From positions 2,170,001 to 2,234,000 of the forward strand of contig OY969816.1 in the NCBI GenBank assembly GCA_963703385.1: DNA of 64,000 nucleotides. The letters run 5' to 3'. The notes beneath the pieces were generated by a model. It did not search any database. It was not told where the DNA came from and was given only the letters and a program-made list of their open reading frames with translations. Source of the DNA: Rhodoblastus sp963703385. Its GTDB lineage: Bacteria; Pseudomonadota; Alphaproteobacteria; Rhizobiales; Beijerinckiaceae. Position numbers and translations under genes: made by a program. Shown here piece after piece: positions 8,480-16,736 of this stretch (the stretch's first letter is position 1; every line of letters begins with the position of its first letter).

Positions 8480-9928
8480 TCAATGCAGCAGGGCCGCGAT
8501 ATGCTGGAACCAGGCGACCAGCGGCGGCGGCAGAAAGACGCCGGCGACCAGAACCGGCGCGAGATGAAGGACCATCGGCAGATAGGAGGCCTTGGCCGGC
8601 TGGGTCGAACCCTCGGGTTCGCCGAAAGCCATGCCGTGCAGCCGCAGCATGAGCGCGCCGAAGGCGACCGCGAGGCCGAAAACCAGCAGAGCGGCCAAAG
8701 CCGGCGCGCGGGCGACGGTGGAAGAAACGATCAGGAACTCGCTCATGAACATGCCGCCCGGCGGCATGCCGATAATGGCGACGACGCCGACCACCAGCGC
8801 CCAGCCGAGGAAGGGATGGCTCGCGGTCAGGCCGCGAATCTGGGCGATCTGCTGGGTGCCCTTGACCTGCGCCACCTGGCCGACCGCGAAAAAGATCGCC
8901 GATTTGGTCAGGCTGTGCATCGCCATATGCAACAGGCCGGCGAAATTGGCCAGGGCGCCGCCCATGCCGAAGGCGAAGACGATGATGCCCATATGTTCGA
9001 TCGAGGAATAGGCGAACAGCCGTTTGATGTCGCCGCGCCGGTAGAGCATGAAAGCGGCGAAGATCAGCGACAGCAGGCCGAGCGTCATCATCAGCGGCCC
9101 CGGCGCGATCGCGCCCGGATTGGCCGCCATCAGCAGCTTGAAGCGCAGCACGGCGTAAAGCGCGACATTGAGCAGCAGGCCGGACAGCACCGCCGAGATC
9201 GGCGTCGGGCCTTCGGCATGGGCGTCGGGCAGCCAGGCGTGGAGCGGCGCGAGCCCCACCTTGGTGCCATAGCCAAGCAGCAGAAAGACGAAGGCGAGGT
9301 TGAGCAAGGCCGGGTCGAAATGGGCGGCGTCGGCGAGCAGCACGGTCCAGATCATGCCTCTCAGGCCCTCGCCGACCACCGGCCGCGCCGCCATATAGAT
9401 CAGGATCGTGCCAAACAAGGCGAGCGCGATGCCGACGCTGCCGAGAATGAAATATTTCCAGGCGGCTTCCAGCGCCGCCGGCGTGCGGTAGATGCCGACC
9501 ATGACCACGGTGGTGAGGGTCGCGACCTCGATCGCCACCCACATCAGGCCGATGTTGTTGGCGACCAGCGCCAGATTCATCGCGCCGAGCAGCAATTGAT
9601 ACATCGCGTGATAGAAGCGCAGATGGCTGCGTTTCAGCCGATGCGAGCCCAGCTCGTGCGCGATGTAGCTGGCGCTGTAGGCGCTGGTGGTGAAGGCGAC
9701 GAAAGTGTTGAGGACGATGAAGACGATGTTGAGGTCATCCACCAGAAGATAGCGCCCGGTGGGCGGGCGAAAAGCCAGCAGCGACAGCGCCGCGAGGAAG
9801 GTCAGGAAGGCCGAGGCGACATTGAGCCGCGCCGAAAGACGATAGGACGCCATCGTCGCCAGCGCGGCCGCCGTCGCCAGGGGCAGGAACAGGACGATCT
9901 GAACATTATGGGCGGCCAGAAAATTCAT
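8480..9928 (-). CDS. hyfF: Antiporter-like proton-pumping subunit HyfF
   Basis: A 482-residue polytopic protein of the NuoM/NuoN/Mrp antiporter-like family, with about 14 predicted helices. Key charged positions of the proton path are visible: the glutamate in GLMWVAIEVATLTTVVMVG (about residue 130) and the lysine in GYGTKVGLAPLHAWLPDAHA (about 230). The broken-helix region GPTPISAVLSGLLLNVALY follows, then the H/K-containing YSSIEHMGIIVFAFGMGGA and HSLTKSAIFF. It forms part of the membrane arm. It overlaps hyfE by four bases (ATGA), so the two are translationally coupled. Confidence 0.93.
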   Translation of the reverse strand: MNFLAAHNVQIVLFLPLATAAALATMASYRLSARLNVASAFLTFLAALSLLAFRPPTGRYLLVDDLNIVFIVLNTFVAFTTSAYSASYIAHELGSHRLKRSHLRFYHAMYQLLLGAMNLALVANNIGLMWVAIEVATLTTVVMVGIYRTPAALEAAWKYFILGSVGIALALFGTILIYMAARPVVGEGLRGMIWTVLLADAAHFDPALLNLAFVFLLLGYGTKVGLAPLHAWLPDAHAEGPTPISAVLSGLLLNVALYAVLRFKLLMAANPGAIAPGPLMMTLGLLSLIFAAFMLYRRGDIKRLFAYSSIEHMGIIVFAFGMGGALANFAGLLHMAMHSLTKSAIFFAVGQVAQVKGTQQIAQIRGLTASHPFLGWALVVGVVAIIGMPPGGMFMSEFLIVSSTVARAPALAALLVFGLAVAFGALMLRLHGMAFGEPEGSTQPAKASYLPMVLHLAPVLVAGVFLPPPLVAWFQHIAALLH

Positions 9929-10587
9929 CGGCGCTCGCCCCTGAAATCGTCGAACGCCTGAAGATCGACGGTGTCGAAGCGCTCGCGGATGCGAAACAGG
10001 AAAATGCCGATCACGATCAAGGCGATCAGGACCGAAAAGGCGACGCTGATCTCGACCACCAGCGGCATGCCCCTGGCGGCGGCGGCGGCGAGGATCAGGC
10101 CGTTTTCCAGCGACATGAAACCGACCACCTGACTGACCGCGTTGCTGCGCGTGACCATCATCAGCAGGCCGAGCAGGATCACCGAAAGGGCGAAGGCGAG
10201 GTCTTCGCGCGCCAGCGGATCGGCGCCCTCGGTGACGCGCAGCATGACCACCATGGAAAGCGCCACCAGCGCGATGCCGGCCAGCATGGTCGGCACCAGA
10301 CTGACCACGGATTCGACCTCGCGATGGACGCCGAGCTGCGCCACCATGCGATGCAGCGCCAGCGGTATGATCAGCGCCTTGAAGATCACGGCGATGGCGG
10401 CGGTGATGTAGAGATGGGGCGCATGCTGGATATGGGCCTGCCAGCCGACGGCGAGGGCCAGGGTCAGCGCCTGCAAGGCGTAGGTATTGAGCAGAGAGTA
10501 GAGCCTGTCCTGATAAAGCAGCATGAAACTGGTCAGAACCAGCCCGCCGGCGAGCAGATGGGCGATGTCGAAGCCGAGGCGGTCCAT
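9925..10587 (-). CDS. hyfE: HyfE-like membrane subunit
   Basis: A 220-residue hydrophobic protein of the hydrogenase-4 component E family, with about six to seven membrane helices. The C-terminal part (ENGLILAAAAARGMPLVVEI, then SVAFSVLIALIVIGIFLFRI) resembles NuoK, including a conserved glutamate in the membrane (SLENGLIL). HyfE-type proteins bridge antiporter-like and NuoH-like modules in group 4 complexes. It starts two bases from the stop of hyfC and overlaps hyfF by four bases, so it is part of a tightly packed operon. The short C-terminal cytoplasmic tail is acidic and Arg-rich. Confidence 0.9.
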   Translation of the reverse strand: MDRLGFDIAHLLAGGLVLTSFMLLYQDRLYSLLNTYALQALTLALAVGWQAHIQHAPHLYITAAIAVIFKALIIPLALHRMVAQLGVHREVESVVSLVPTMLAGIALVALSMVVMLRVTEGADPLAREDLAFALSVILLGLLMMVTRSNAVSQVVGFMSLENGLILAAAAARGMPLVVEISVAFSVLIALIVIGIFLFRIRERFDTVDLQAFDDFRGERR

Positions 10588-10588
10588 C

Positions 10589-11545
10589 TTACATTTCCCG
10601 CGAAACGAAACGCAGCAAGGTGGCCAGCAATCCGAGCATCAGCGCCACGCCGATGAAATCGGGCGCGCGGAACACCCGCATCTTGGCGACCGAGGTTTCG
10701 AACAGACCGAGCAAGGCGCCGGCGCCGGCGAGTTTGGCGAAATAAGCCACGGCGCCGATCAGTAGGGCGCGCGGCCCCGCGCCGGTCGGCGCGAGGCCGA
10801 AGGGAAAGAAAATACAGGCGATCAACGAGACATAGAGCACGAGTTTCAGCTGCGCCGACAGTTCGATCATCGCCAGATGCCGCCCGGAATATTCCAGCAC
10901 CATCGCCTCGTGAACCATGGTGAGTTCGAGATGGGTCGCGGGATTGTCCACCGGAATCCGCGCATTCTCGGCGATGGCCACGATTACCAACCCGACCATG
11001 GCGAGCCCGAGCGAGACGCGCACGCCGACCGCCGGCGACAGCATGAAGGCGGCGACGGTCGACAATTGGGTCGAGCCGGCGATCAAGGCGAGAGTGAAGA
11101 CGATCATCAGCATCGCCGGCTCCGCGAGAGTCGCGAACATCATTTCGCGGCTCGACCCGATGCCGCCGAAGCTCGTTCCCACCTCCATGCCGGCGAGCGC
11201 GAGGAAGAAGCGGGCGCTGCCGAGCAGCGCGGTGATCGCAATCATGTCGGCCGACCAGCTGAACATCAGGCCGGCGCCGAAGGTCGGCACCAGAGCCGCC
11301 GCGACCCAGGTCGCGGCGAAGACCATATAGGGAATGGCGCGGAACAGCCAGGAGGCGCTTTCGGCGATCACCGCCTCTTTTTTCGTCAGCTTGATCAGAT
11401 CGCGATAAGGCTGGAGCAGGGGGGGGCCGCGTTTGCGCAGCAGGCGCGCCTTGACCTTGCGCACGAAGCCCGTCAGCAGCGGCGCCGCCGCGAGCACGAC
11501 GAGCATTTCGACGATTTGGATGGCGAGGGCCTCGAACATCGGCAT
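10589..11545 (-). CDS. hyfC: NuoH-like membrane subunit HyfC
   Basis: A protein of about 318 residues of the NuoH/HycD/HyfC family, which anchors the peripheral arm to the membrane arm. It begins MPMFEALAIQIVEML. The characteristic cytoplasmic segment RKRGPPLLQPYRDLIKLTKKE lies at about residues 35-55. The acidic membrane loop NARIPVDNPATHLELTMVHE near 200 corresponds to the E-rich quinone-chamber loop of NuoH. I chose the start at 11545, just after the hyfB stop at 11550; a longer frame starting upstream at 11572 would overlap hyfB and has no better ribosome binding site. About eight helices are expected. Confidence 0.9.
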   Translation of the reverse strand: MPMFEALAIQIVEMLVVLAAAPLLTGFVRKVKARLLRKRGPPLLQPYRDLIKLTKKEAVIAESASWLFRAIPYMVFAATWVAAALVPTFGAGLMFSWSADMIAITALLGSARFFLALAGMEVGTSFGGIGSSREMMFATLAEPAMLMIVFTLALIAGSTQLSTVAAFMLSPAVGVRVSLGLAMVGLVIVAIAENARIPVDNPATHLELTMVHEAMVLEYSGRHLAMIELSAQLKLVLYVSLIACIFFPFGLAPTGAGPRALLIGAVAYFAKLAGAGALLGLFETSVAKMRVFRAPDFIGVALMLGLLATLLRFVSREM

Positions 11546-11549
11546 GGCG

Positions 11550-13559
11550 TCACGTCCAGATTGCAAGCGCAAGCAGGAGCAAGACCAACGCCGCGAAAAC
11601 GAGGCTGAGATATTGCCGGATGGTCAGGAACTGCAATTTGTTCAGCCTGTCGGCGCCGGCCTGGACGCCGCGCGCCACCGGCAGATAAACCATGTCCCAC
11701 ACCAGATCATGCACCGAAAGGTCGAAACGGGCGGGACGCAAGTCGCCCGGAGCCGGCATGTCCACCTGTTCCCGGGTGCGAAACACGAAACCCGTGAAGA
11801 CCCGCCGGATCGGCTGGGCGAAACTTTCCGGCGTATATTGCGTCGCCGGACTCGATTCGGGGAATCCGCAGTCCCAGGCCGGCGCGCGCCTTGTGACGTC
11901 GGAGGCGAGGCGGTGGATGACCGCCGCCGCGAGCAGCGCCGAGCTGACGATGAACAGGAAGACCAGCATGCCGTCATAGGAACTGCGGCTTTCGGCGACG
12001 GGCGCGATCGCGAACCAGCCGAGGTCCGATTGCGGGGCCATGCGCGCGCCGACGAGCTGGCCGGCGATCGGCGACAAGGCGTCGATCGCCGATCCGGGCA
12101 GGACGCCTGCGGCAAGGCAAAGCACGGCCAGCGCGCCCATGGCGGCGAGAGAGAAACGATCGACCTCTTTCGCCGCGCGCGCCGCCTCGCCACGCGGCCG
12201 GCCCAGGAAGCTCACGCCGAACAGGCGCACGAAACAGGCGCCGGCCAGAGCGGCGGCGAGAGCCAGCAGCGCGCCCACCGCCGGAATCTCCAGCTTGAGC
12301 GTCCACGACGGCAGCGCGGGGCTGAGCAGGATCGCCTGAAAGATCATCCATTCGGAGGCGAAGCCGTTCAGCGGCGGCAGGGCCGAGATGGCGGCGGTGC
12401 CGACCAGCATGAACAGGCCCGTCGCGGGCATCGGGTTGAGGAGGCCGCCGAGCCGCCCCATGTCGCGCTCGGCCGTAGCCGTCAGCACCGCGCCGGAGCC
12501 GAAAAACAGCAGGCTCTTGAACAGGGAATGGTTGAGGATGTGAAAAAGGGCGGCGGTCATCGCCAGAGCGGCGGCCCTGCCCTGGCCATTGGTCTCGAAG
12601 GCGAGCGAAAGGCCGAGCGCGACGAAGATCACGCCGATATTCTCGATCGTGCTATAGGCCAGCACGCGCTTGAGATCGTTGTGGAGCAGCGCGAACAGCA
12701 CGCCGACCACCGCCGTCGCCGCGCCCGTCGCCATCATCGGCACGCCCCACCACCAGGCGGCCGGACCGAGTAGGTCGAAGACGATCCGCAAAAAACCATA
12801 GATCGCCACCTTGGTCATGACCCCGCTCATCAAAGCGGAGACATGGCTCGGCGCGGCGGGATGGGCGAGCGGCAGCCAGATATGCAGCGGCGTCAGCCCC
12901 GCCTTGGAGCCGGCGCCGATCAGGGCCAGCGCCAGAACCGCCCCCGCGACCGCCGGCGCAGGCGGTTGGCCGCGCATGCCGCCGAAAGACAGATCGCCGT
13001 CGGCGCCGCCGAGCAGGCCGAAGGCGAGCAGGAGCGCAAAGGTCCCCAGCGTCGCCATCAGAAGATAGACATAGCCGGCGCGAGCGTTGTCGCCCTCGCG
13101 ATGATGGGCCATGACCAGCGCCCAGGAAGCGAGAGACATCAGCTCCCAGGACAGCAGGAAGGCATAGGCGTCGTCGGCGAGGACGACGAGATTCATCGCC
13201 GCCACGAAAAGCGGGTAGAACGGCAGAACGCGGCCTGGCGCTTTTTCATGGCGGCCATAGCCGAGCGCATAAAAGCTCGCGGCGGCGGCGCCGAAATTGA
13301 CGACCGCCAGGAAAAACGCCGACAAAGCGTCGATGCGGAAATGGGCGCCGAGCCAGGGCAGGCCGAGCGGCAGAATCAAAGCCTCGGCCGGCGGCGCCGC
13401 GATCAGGCGCTGGAGCGCGGCGCCGAACAGCAGGCCGCAAATCAGAAAGACGCCGCCATAGATCAGCGAAGACAGATGACGCACGCGAGCAAGCGCGAGC
13501 GCCGCCGGCCCGAACGCCAGCAGGACCCCGACGGCGAGAAGGTCGCCCCCGAGCGTCAC
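11550..13559 (-). CDS. hyfB: NuoL-like antiporter subunit HyfB, first gene of hyf operon
   Basis: A 669-residue polytopic protein of the NuoL/HyfB family with about 16 helices. LLSWELMSLASWALVMAHH near residue 135 carries the conserved glutamate. The TM7 lysine region is SKAGLTPLHIWLPLAHPAAP (about 220), followed by SHVSALMSGVMTKVAIYGF and the broken-helix region with HILNHSLFKSLLFFGSGAVL. The last ~120 residues are an extended tail typical of HyfB/HycC. The start is a GTG at 13559 preceded by GGCGAGGG. It heads a six-gene operon B-C-E-F-G-I. The second antiporter gene hyfD, the ferredoxin-like hyfA/hyfH genes and any formate dehydrogenase are absent nearby. Confidence 0.92.
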   Translation of the reverse strand: MTLGGDLLAVGVLLAFGPAALALARVRHLSSLIYGGVFLICGLLFGAALQRLIAAPPAEALILPLGLPWLGAHFRIDALSAFFLAVVNFGAAAASFYALGYGRHEKAPGRVLPFYPLFVAAMNLVVLADDAYAFLLSWELMSLASWALVMAHHREGDNARAGYVYLLMATLGTFALLLAFGLLGGADGDLSFGGMRGQPPAPAVAGAVLALALIGAGSKAGLTPLHIWLPLAHPAAPSHVSALMSGVMTKVAIYGFLRIVFDLLGPAAWWWGVPMMATGAATAVVGVLFALLHNDLKRVLAYSTIENIGVIFVALGLSLAFETNGQGRAAALAMTAALFHILNHSLFKSLLFFGSGAVLTATAERDMGRLGGLLNPMPATGLFMLVGTAAISALPPLNGFASEWMIFQAILLSPALPSWTLKLEIPAVGALLALAAALAGACFVRLFGVSFLGRPRGEAARAAKEVDRFSLAAMGALAVLCLAAGVLPGSAIDALSPIAGQLVGARMAPQSDLGWFAIAPVAESRSSYDGMLVFLFIVSSALLAAAVIHRLASDVTRRAPAWDCGFPESSPATQYTPESFAQPIRRVFTGFVFRTREQVDMPAPGDLRPARFDLSVHDLVWDMVYLPVARGVQAGADRLNKLQFLTIRQYLSLVFAALVLLLLALAIWT

Positions 13560-13589
13560 GCGCGCCCTCGCCGGGGCACGGGGTCAAAT

Positions 13590-13649
13590 GACAAGGCCAG
13601 CCCCTTGTCGCGTCCATCCATTAGCATGTTTTACACATCAATCTTGATG
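13590..13649. promoter_or_regulatory. Upstream region of hyf operon with hairpin and palindrome
   Basis: The 296-base spacer between hyfB and the HTH gene is AT-rich in its middle (13620-13710). It contains GACAAGG/CCTTGTC (13590-13596 and 13603-13609), a hairpin in the likely hyf leader, and CATCAA-TC-TTGATG (13636-13649), a perfect 6-bp inverted repeat 77-90 bases upstream of hyfB. The half-sites resemble FNR/CRP-like TTGAT sequences but in the opposite orientation, so the binding protein cannot be named. A promoter is expected here. Confidence 0.4.
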
Positions 13650-13855
13650 GCAAATAACCTATAGTTCAGGCTACGCCCTTTATTTTTGTGGTCAATATGT
13701 TATGGTTAAAAAACAGCCACGACCGAGGGAAACCGGCGCAAAAGCGGTGAATTGCGGAACATGAAGGACTTGCTTGTTTGCCGCGCCTGCCCCGTTTCAG
13801 GGATGAGCGGGCCGCGCGGGCCAATCGCAGCCCCAAATCATGGAGCGACTGCGCC

Positions 13856-14119
13856 TTGATCACCGCCTCCCAAATGCGAGCCGCTCGCGCCCTGCTTGGC
13901 GTCGATCAGCGCCAATTGGCCGAGATGTCGGGCGTCTCCCTGCCGACCATCCAGCGCATGGAGGCGAGCGCGGGCAACGTCCGCGGCGTCGTGGACACTT
14001 TGACCAAGGTGATCGAGGCGCTCGATCGCGCCGGCGTCGTACTGCTGGCTGAGAATTCCGTAAGCCACGGCGGCGGGCGGGGCGTGCGCCTCAAACCGCC
14101 CCGGTCGCAAGGCGGCTGA
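13856..14119 (+). CDS. Small XRE-type helix-turn-helix regulator
   Basis: A protein of about 87 residues. A longer frame exists, but family members begin with an ITASQ(I/M)RAARALL helix, so the TTG at 13856 is chosen; GGAG lies about ten bases before it. The HTH covers roughly residues 5-45: MRAARALLGVDQRQLAEMSG, then VSLPTIQRMEAS, then a dimerisation stretch DTLTKVIEALDRAGVVLLAE. Such proteins are common small DNA-binding regulators in Rhizobiales. It is divergent from the hyf operon and sits on the other side of the AT-rich spacer, so it could regulate it, but there is no direct evidence. Confidence 0.82.
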   Translation: MITASQMRAARALLGVDQRQLAEMSGVSLPTIQRMEASAGNVRGVVDTLTKVIEALDRAGVVLLAENSVSHGGGRGVRLKPPRSQGG

Positions 14120-14313
14120 AGGGCGCCGGCCGCAACAACGCCGGGGACCAATGCGCCAAACCGCCGCGCACCCGAAAACCATTCAGATGGCGCCTCCGGC
14201 CGCCAAAGTTCCGAAACGAACCATTCGATTTTGTGCTGCTTCCCGCCCATCGGAGCCGACGATGGTTCCCGGCGCGAATTTCCGGAACGGGTCACGAGCG
14301 CTGGCGCCTTTCG

Positions 14314-14790
14314 CTATTGGAATGTCGGCTGACTGCGCGGCGGCCGCCGGCGGAACCTTGTCCGGCGCGGCCTTGTCGGGACGGGCCGCGCGTCGCCGTG
14401 ACCCTCATCGAACATGACGCCCGAACCCTGTGACGCAGGTTCGTCGTCATCGCGGTCGAGGTTGTCGGCTTTGGTGATCTCGACGCCGTAATTGACCCAG
14501 GCGTCGGCCCAAAGCGGCTGGAGTTTTATGGCGTGGGCAAAAGCCTGTTCGGCGTGTTCATGCAGGCCCAGAGCCGCGAAAGCCTGGCCATAGGCGTAAT
14601 GGGCCTGCGGCAAATCTGGGGCGCGCCAGCAGGCGTCGCTCGCCGCGACAACAGCGGCTTTGGCGTCGTTGAGCGCCATCTGCGCAACCTTCGCGTGCAA
14701 TAAGGGCGGTAAATCGTCGGGCCACGCTGTTTGCGCCGCGCGAAAAAACGCGAGCGCTTCGGCGTGGCGGCCTTCGGCCTCCAAAGCCAC
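14314..14790 (-). CDS. TPR-repeat protein, probably truncated
   Basis: A frame of 158 codons from a GTG at 14790. Residues 1-105 form about three tetratricopeptide repeats: ALEAEGRHAEALAFFRAAQ, then AKAAVVAASDACWRAPDLPQ, then AYGQAFAALGLHEHAEQAF. The last 45 residues switch to Asp-rich then Arg/Pro-rich low-complexity sequence that does not look like a TPR protein. Just upstream the frame is closed by a stop, although similarity to a TPR helix (GFLRQGVALEAEG) continues into it. Both ends therefore look eroded, and this may be a fragment of a larger TPR gene rather than a functional protein. Confidence 0.5.
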   Translation of the reverse strand: MALEAEGRHAEALAFFRAAQTAWPDDLPPLLHAKVAQMALNDAKAAVVAASDACWRAPDLPQAHYAYGQAFAALGLHEHAEQAFAHAIKLQPLWADAWVNYGVEITKADNLDRDDDEPASQGSGVMFDEGHGDARPVPTRPRRTRFRRRPPRSQPTFQ

Positions 14791-15207
14791 GCCCTGTCGA
14801 AGAAACCCTTAGCTATCAAGGGTTAGATGCTGCGCGATCGCCTCGTCCAATCTCCATCCCTCGTCTCCCGTTACGCTAACAAGGGCGAATCCAGACCCTT
14901 TTTGGCCGTACGCGCAAGCTTTCAAATCCGGGTTCGGCGCTTCTACGGAGGCGCGCTGTTTCGCTGCAGCCGGCCAAAGCGGCCAAAAAGCATAACAACA
15001 TGTTAAATGACAACAATTTTCGTGAACAAGCCGCCCACCGCACCGAGGAATAGACGTTTTCCACAACTTTTACGTGTGTTTTTAGGGCTGGAGGCTTCAA
15101 ACGCGTTCTTGATCGTCTTACTATCCAACGGCAACGCCGCGGCGTCATCCGCTGGCGCCAGCGTTTGATTGTCCGCAGGATCGATAAACGTTCGAGGCTC
15201 GTCCGTT
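14791..15207. other. Intergenic stretch between TPR fragment and Hint gene
   Basis: About 415 bases. A minus-strand open frame (about 14809-15066) encodes a coherent-looking segment ALVSVTGDEGWRLDEAIAQ before its stop, but lacks a convincing start and has no recognised family; it may be part of the same decayed locus as the TPR fragment. The rest shows no feature I can support. The promoter of the Hint gene should lie near its right end. Confidence 0.35.
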
Positions 15208-16275
15208 ATGGCCACTCCCCCCACCGTGATCGCCAGCGACATCGCCGGCGGCGCCGTGAACATCAGCGACGGCATGGGCGGCGGTTCGGCCGGCGTGGAT
15301 CTCGTTTTCGCGCCGACGACCAACGCAACGGCGCTCTCGGCAACCTTTTCCACCCAGACCGACGGAAGCGGCGGAACTTATCTGGAAACCTCCGTCGCCT
15401 GCTATTACGCGGGAACCCGGATCGCGACCGAAACAGGCGAGGTCGCGGTGGAGAAACTCCGCATCGGCGATCGTCTCCTCACCGCCTCCGGCGCCTTGCG
15501 GGTGCTGAAATGGATCGGGCGTCGCGCTTTTTCCGCCCGCTTCGCCGGCAACAATCCCGATCTTCTCCCCATCCGCTTCAAGGCGGGCTCGCTGGCGGCC
15601 GCCGTTCCGGCGCGCGGTCTGCTGGTCTCGCCAAAACACGCCATGTTCCTCGACGGCGTGCTCATTCCAGCCAAAGATCTCGTCAATGGCGTGACCATCA
15701 TCCAGGAGGCGCCGGGCGAGGACATCCATTATTTCCATCTCGAACTCGACAGCCACGACGTCCTGATCGCGGAAGGGGCTTTTTCCGAAAGTTTTGTCGA
15801 TGACGACAGCCGCGGTCTGTTCCAGAACGCGCATGAGTTCGGCGCGCTCTATCCCGGCGAGCGGCAGAATGAGGCGGTCTATTGCGCCCCCCGCGTCGAG
15901 GACGGTTTTGCGCTCGACCGCGTCCGCCGGCGCCTGGCCGAGCGGGCCGGGCTTGGCTTTCCCGCCGCGACGGATTTCGGCGCGCTGCTTGGCGCGGTCG
16001 AGCATTGCGACCATGAGGGCGTCTCGGGCTGGGCGCTCAACACGGCCTTCCCCAACGCGCCGGTCTGCCTCGACGTGATCGTCGACGGCGCCTTCGCCGG
16101 CTACGCCTATGCGGAGGCCGAAAGGCCGAACGGCGACCGGGGTTTTGACCTGCGTTTCCCGGTGGCCCTCGATCCGTCGCGCCCGCACAAGATCGAACTG
16201 CGGCGCTCGACGGACGGCGTTGCCCTGACCAAAGCCTCGCGCCTCGAACCGTTCAGAACCGTGGCCCAGGAATAG
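15208..16275 (+). CDS. Hint (Hedgehog/intein)-domain protein
   Basis: A protein of about 355 residues from the ATG at 15208. After a short Gly/Thr-rich N-terminus of ~64 residues comes a Hint_2-type domain. It has the nucleophile cysteine in ACYYAGTRIATETGEV (about residue 65), GDRLLTASGALRVLKWIGRR, and the block with the active histidine LLVSPKHAMFLDGVLIPAKD (about 150-170), then HLELDSHDVLIAEGAFSESF. The C-terminal ~100 residues form a beta-rich region (GVSGWALNTAFPNAPVCLDV). Such proteins occur widely in alphaproteobacteria and are often exported through repeat-rich N-termini; here that part is very short. Autoprocessing is plausible from the intact residues but unproven. Confidence 0.85.
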   Translation: MATPPTVIASDIAGGAVNISDGMGGGSAGVDLVFAPTTNATALSATFSTQTDGSGGTYLETSVACYYAGTRIATETGEVAVEKLRIGDRLLTASGALRVLKWIGRRAFSARFAGNNPDLLPIRFKAGSLAAAVPARGLLVSPKHAMFLDGVLIPAKDLVNGVTIIQEAPGEDIHYFHLELDSHDVLIAEGAFSESFVDDDSRGLFQNAHEFGALYPGERQNEAVYCAPRVEDGFALDRVRRRLAERAGLGFPAATDFGALLGAVEHCDHEGVSGWALNTAFPNAPVCLDVIVDGAFAGYAYAEAERPNGDRGFDLRFPVALDPSRPHKIELRRSTDGVALTKASRLEPFRTVAQE

Positions 16276-16674
16276 GAAAGCCAAGCGCGGGCGGAGATCC
16301 GAAACAATTTGCGCAACGGTCGCTCGGCGCCCGAACCGACGGACGAATGTGCAAGCTGGTTTCCACTCGCTCTGGTGGGCGTCAGAGCGGCGCCCCGGAG
16401 CGGCGCGTCTGCCGAAGCCCTGGTTTTTGACGTTCACGGTTCAACGTCAATCGCTCGTATCAGACCGCTGACCAGGCTCGGAATTCGTCCTATGCCTCGG
16501 TCCAGCGTCAGACCTCGTCGAGCCTTGTCGCCGACATGGCGATGCACGGCCTGCGATTTGCGCAAGGCGGATCGCATCTGGACAGCCTCGTCAGCCGGCC
16601 GCGCCTGGCCTTCGCGTATCGTCCGCGACGGCCTCCCGCGTCGTGTCCAGCAGGGACTCGACCTGCCCTGCGGC
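16276..16674. other. Intergenic stretch, no assignable gene
   Basis: About 400 bases between the Hint gene and the terminator of the RND operon. A plus-strand frame (about 16450-16680) reads ADQARNSSYASVQRQTSSSL and then LVADMAMHGLRFAQGGSHL, which could be a decayed coding fragment, but it has no start with a ribosome site and runs into antisense of the RND gene. I see no recognised domain. Confidence 0.35.
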
Positions 16675-16699
16675 AAAAACGGCGGGCTTTCGCCCGCCG
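16675..16699 (-). terminator. Rho-independent terminator of the RND efflux operon
   Basis: On the minus strand an 8-bp perfect stem CGGCGGGC/GCCCGCCG (16680-16699) with a four-base loop is followed immediately by five T (16679-16675). It lies 38 bases past the stop of the RND permease gene and ends the minus-strand operon. Confidence 0.85.
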
Positions 16700-16736
16700 C
16701 CGCAAGGTTTCCCGAATATTCCAGCCGAGGCCGGCC

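Noticed and set aside
7102..8652. 516-codon open frame on the plus strand
   Set aside because: Antisense to hyfG; no recognisable features.
8483..9961. 492-codon open frame on the plus strand
   Set aside because: Antisense to hyfF; His/Arg/Gln-rich composition without structure, while hyfF has all family motifs.
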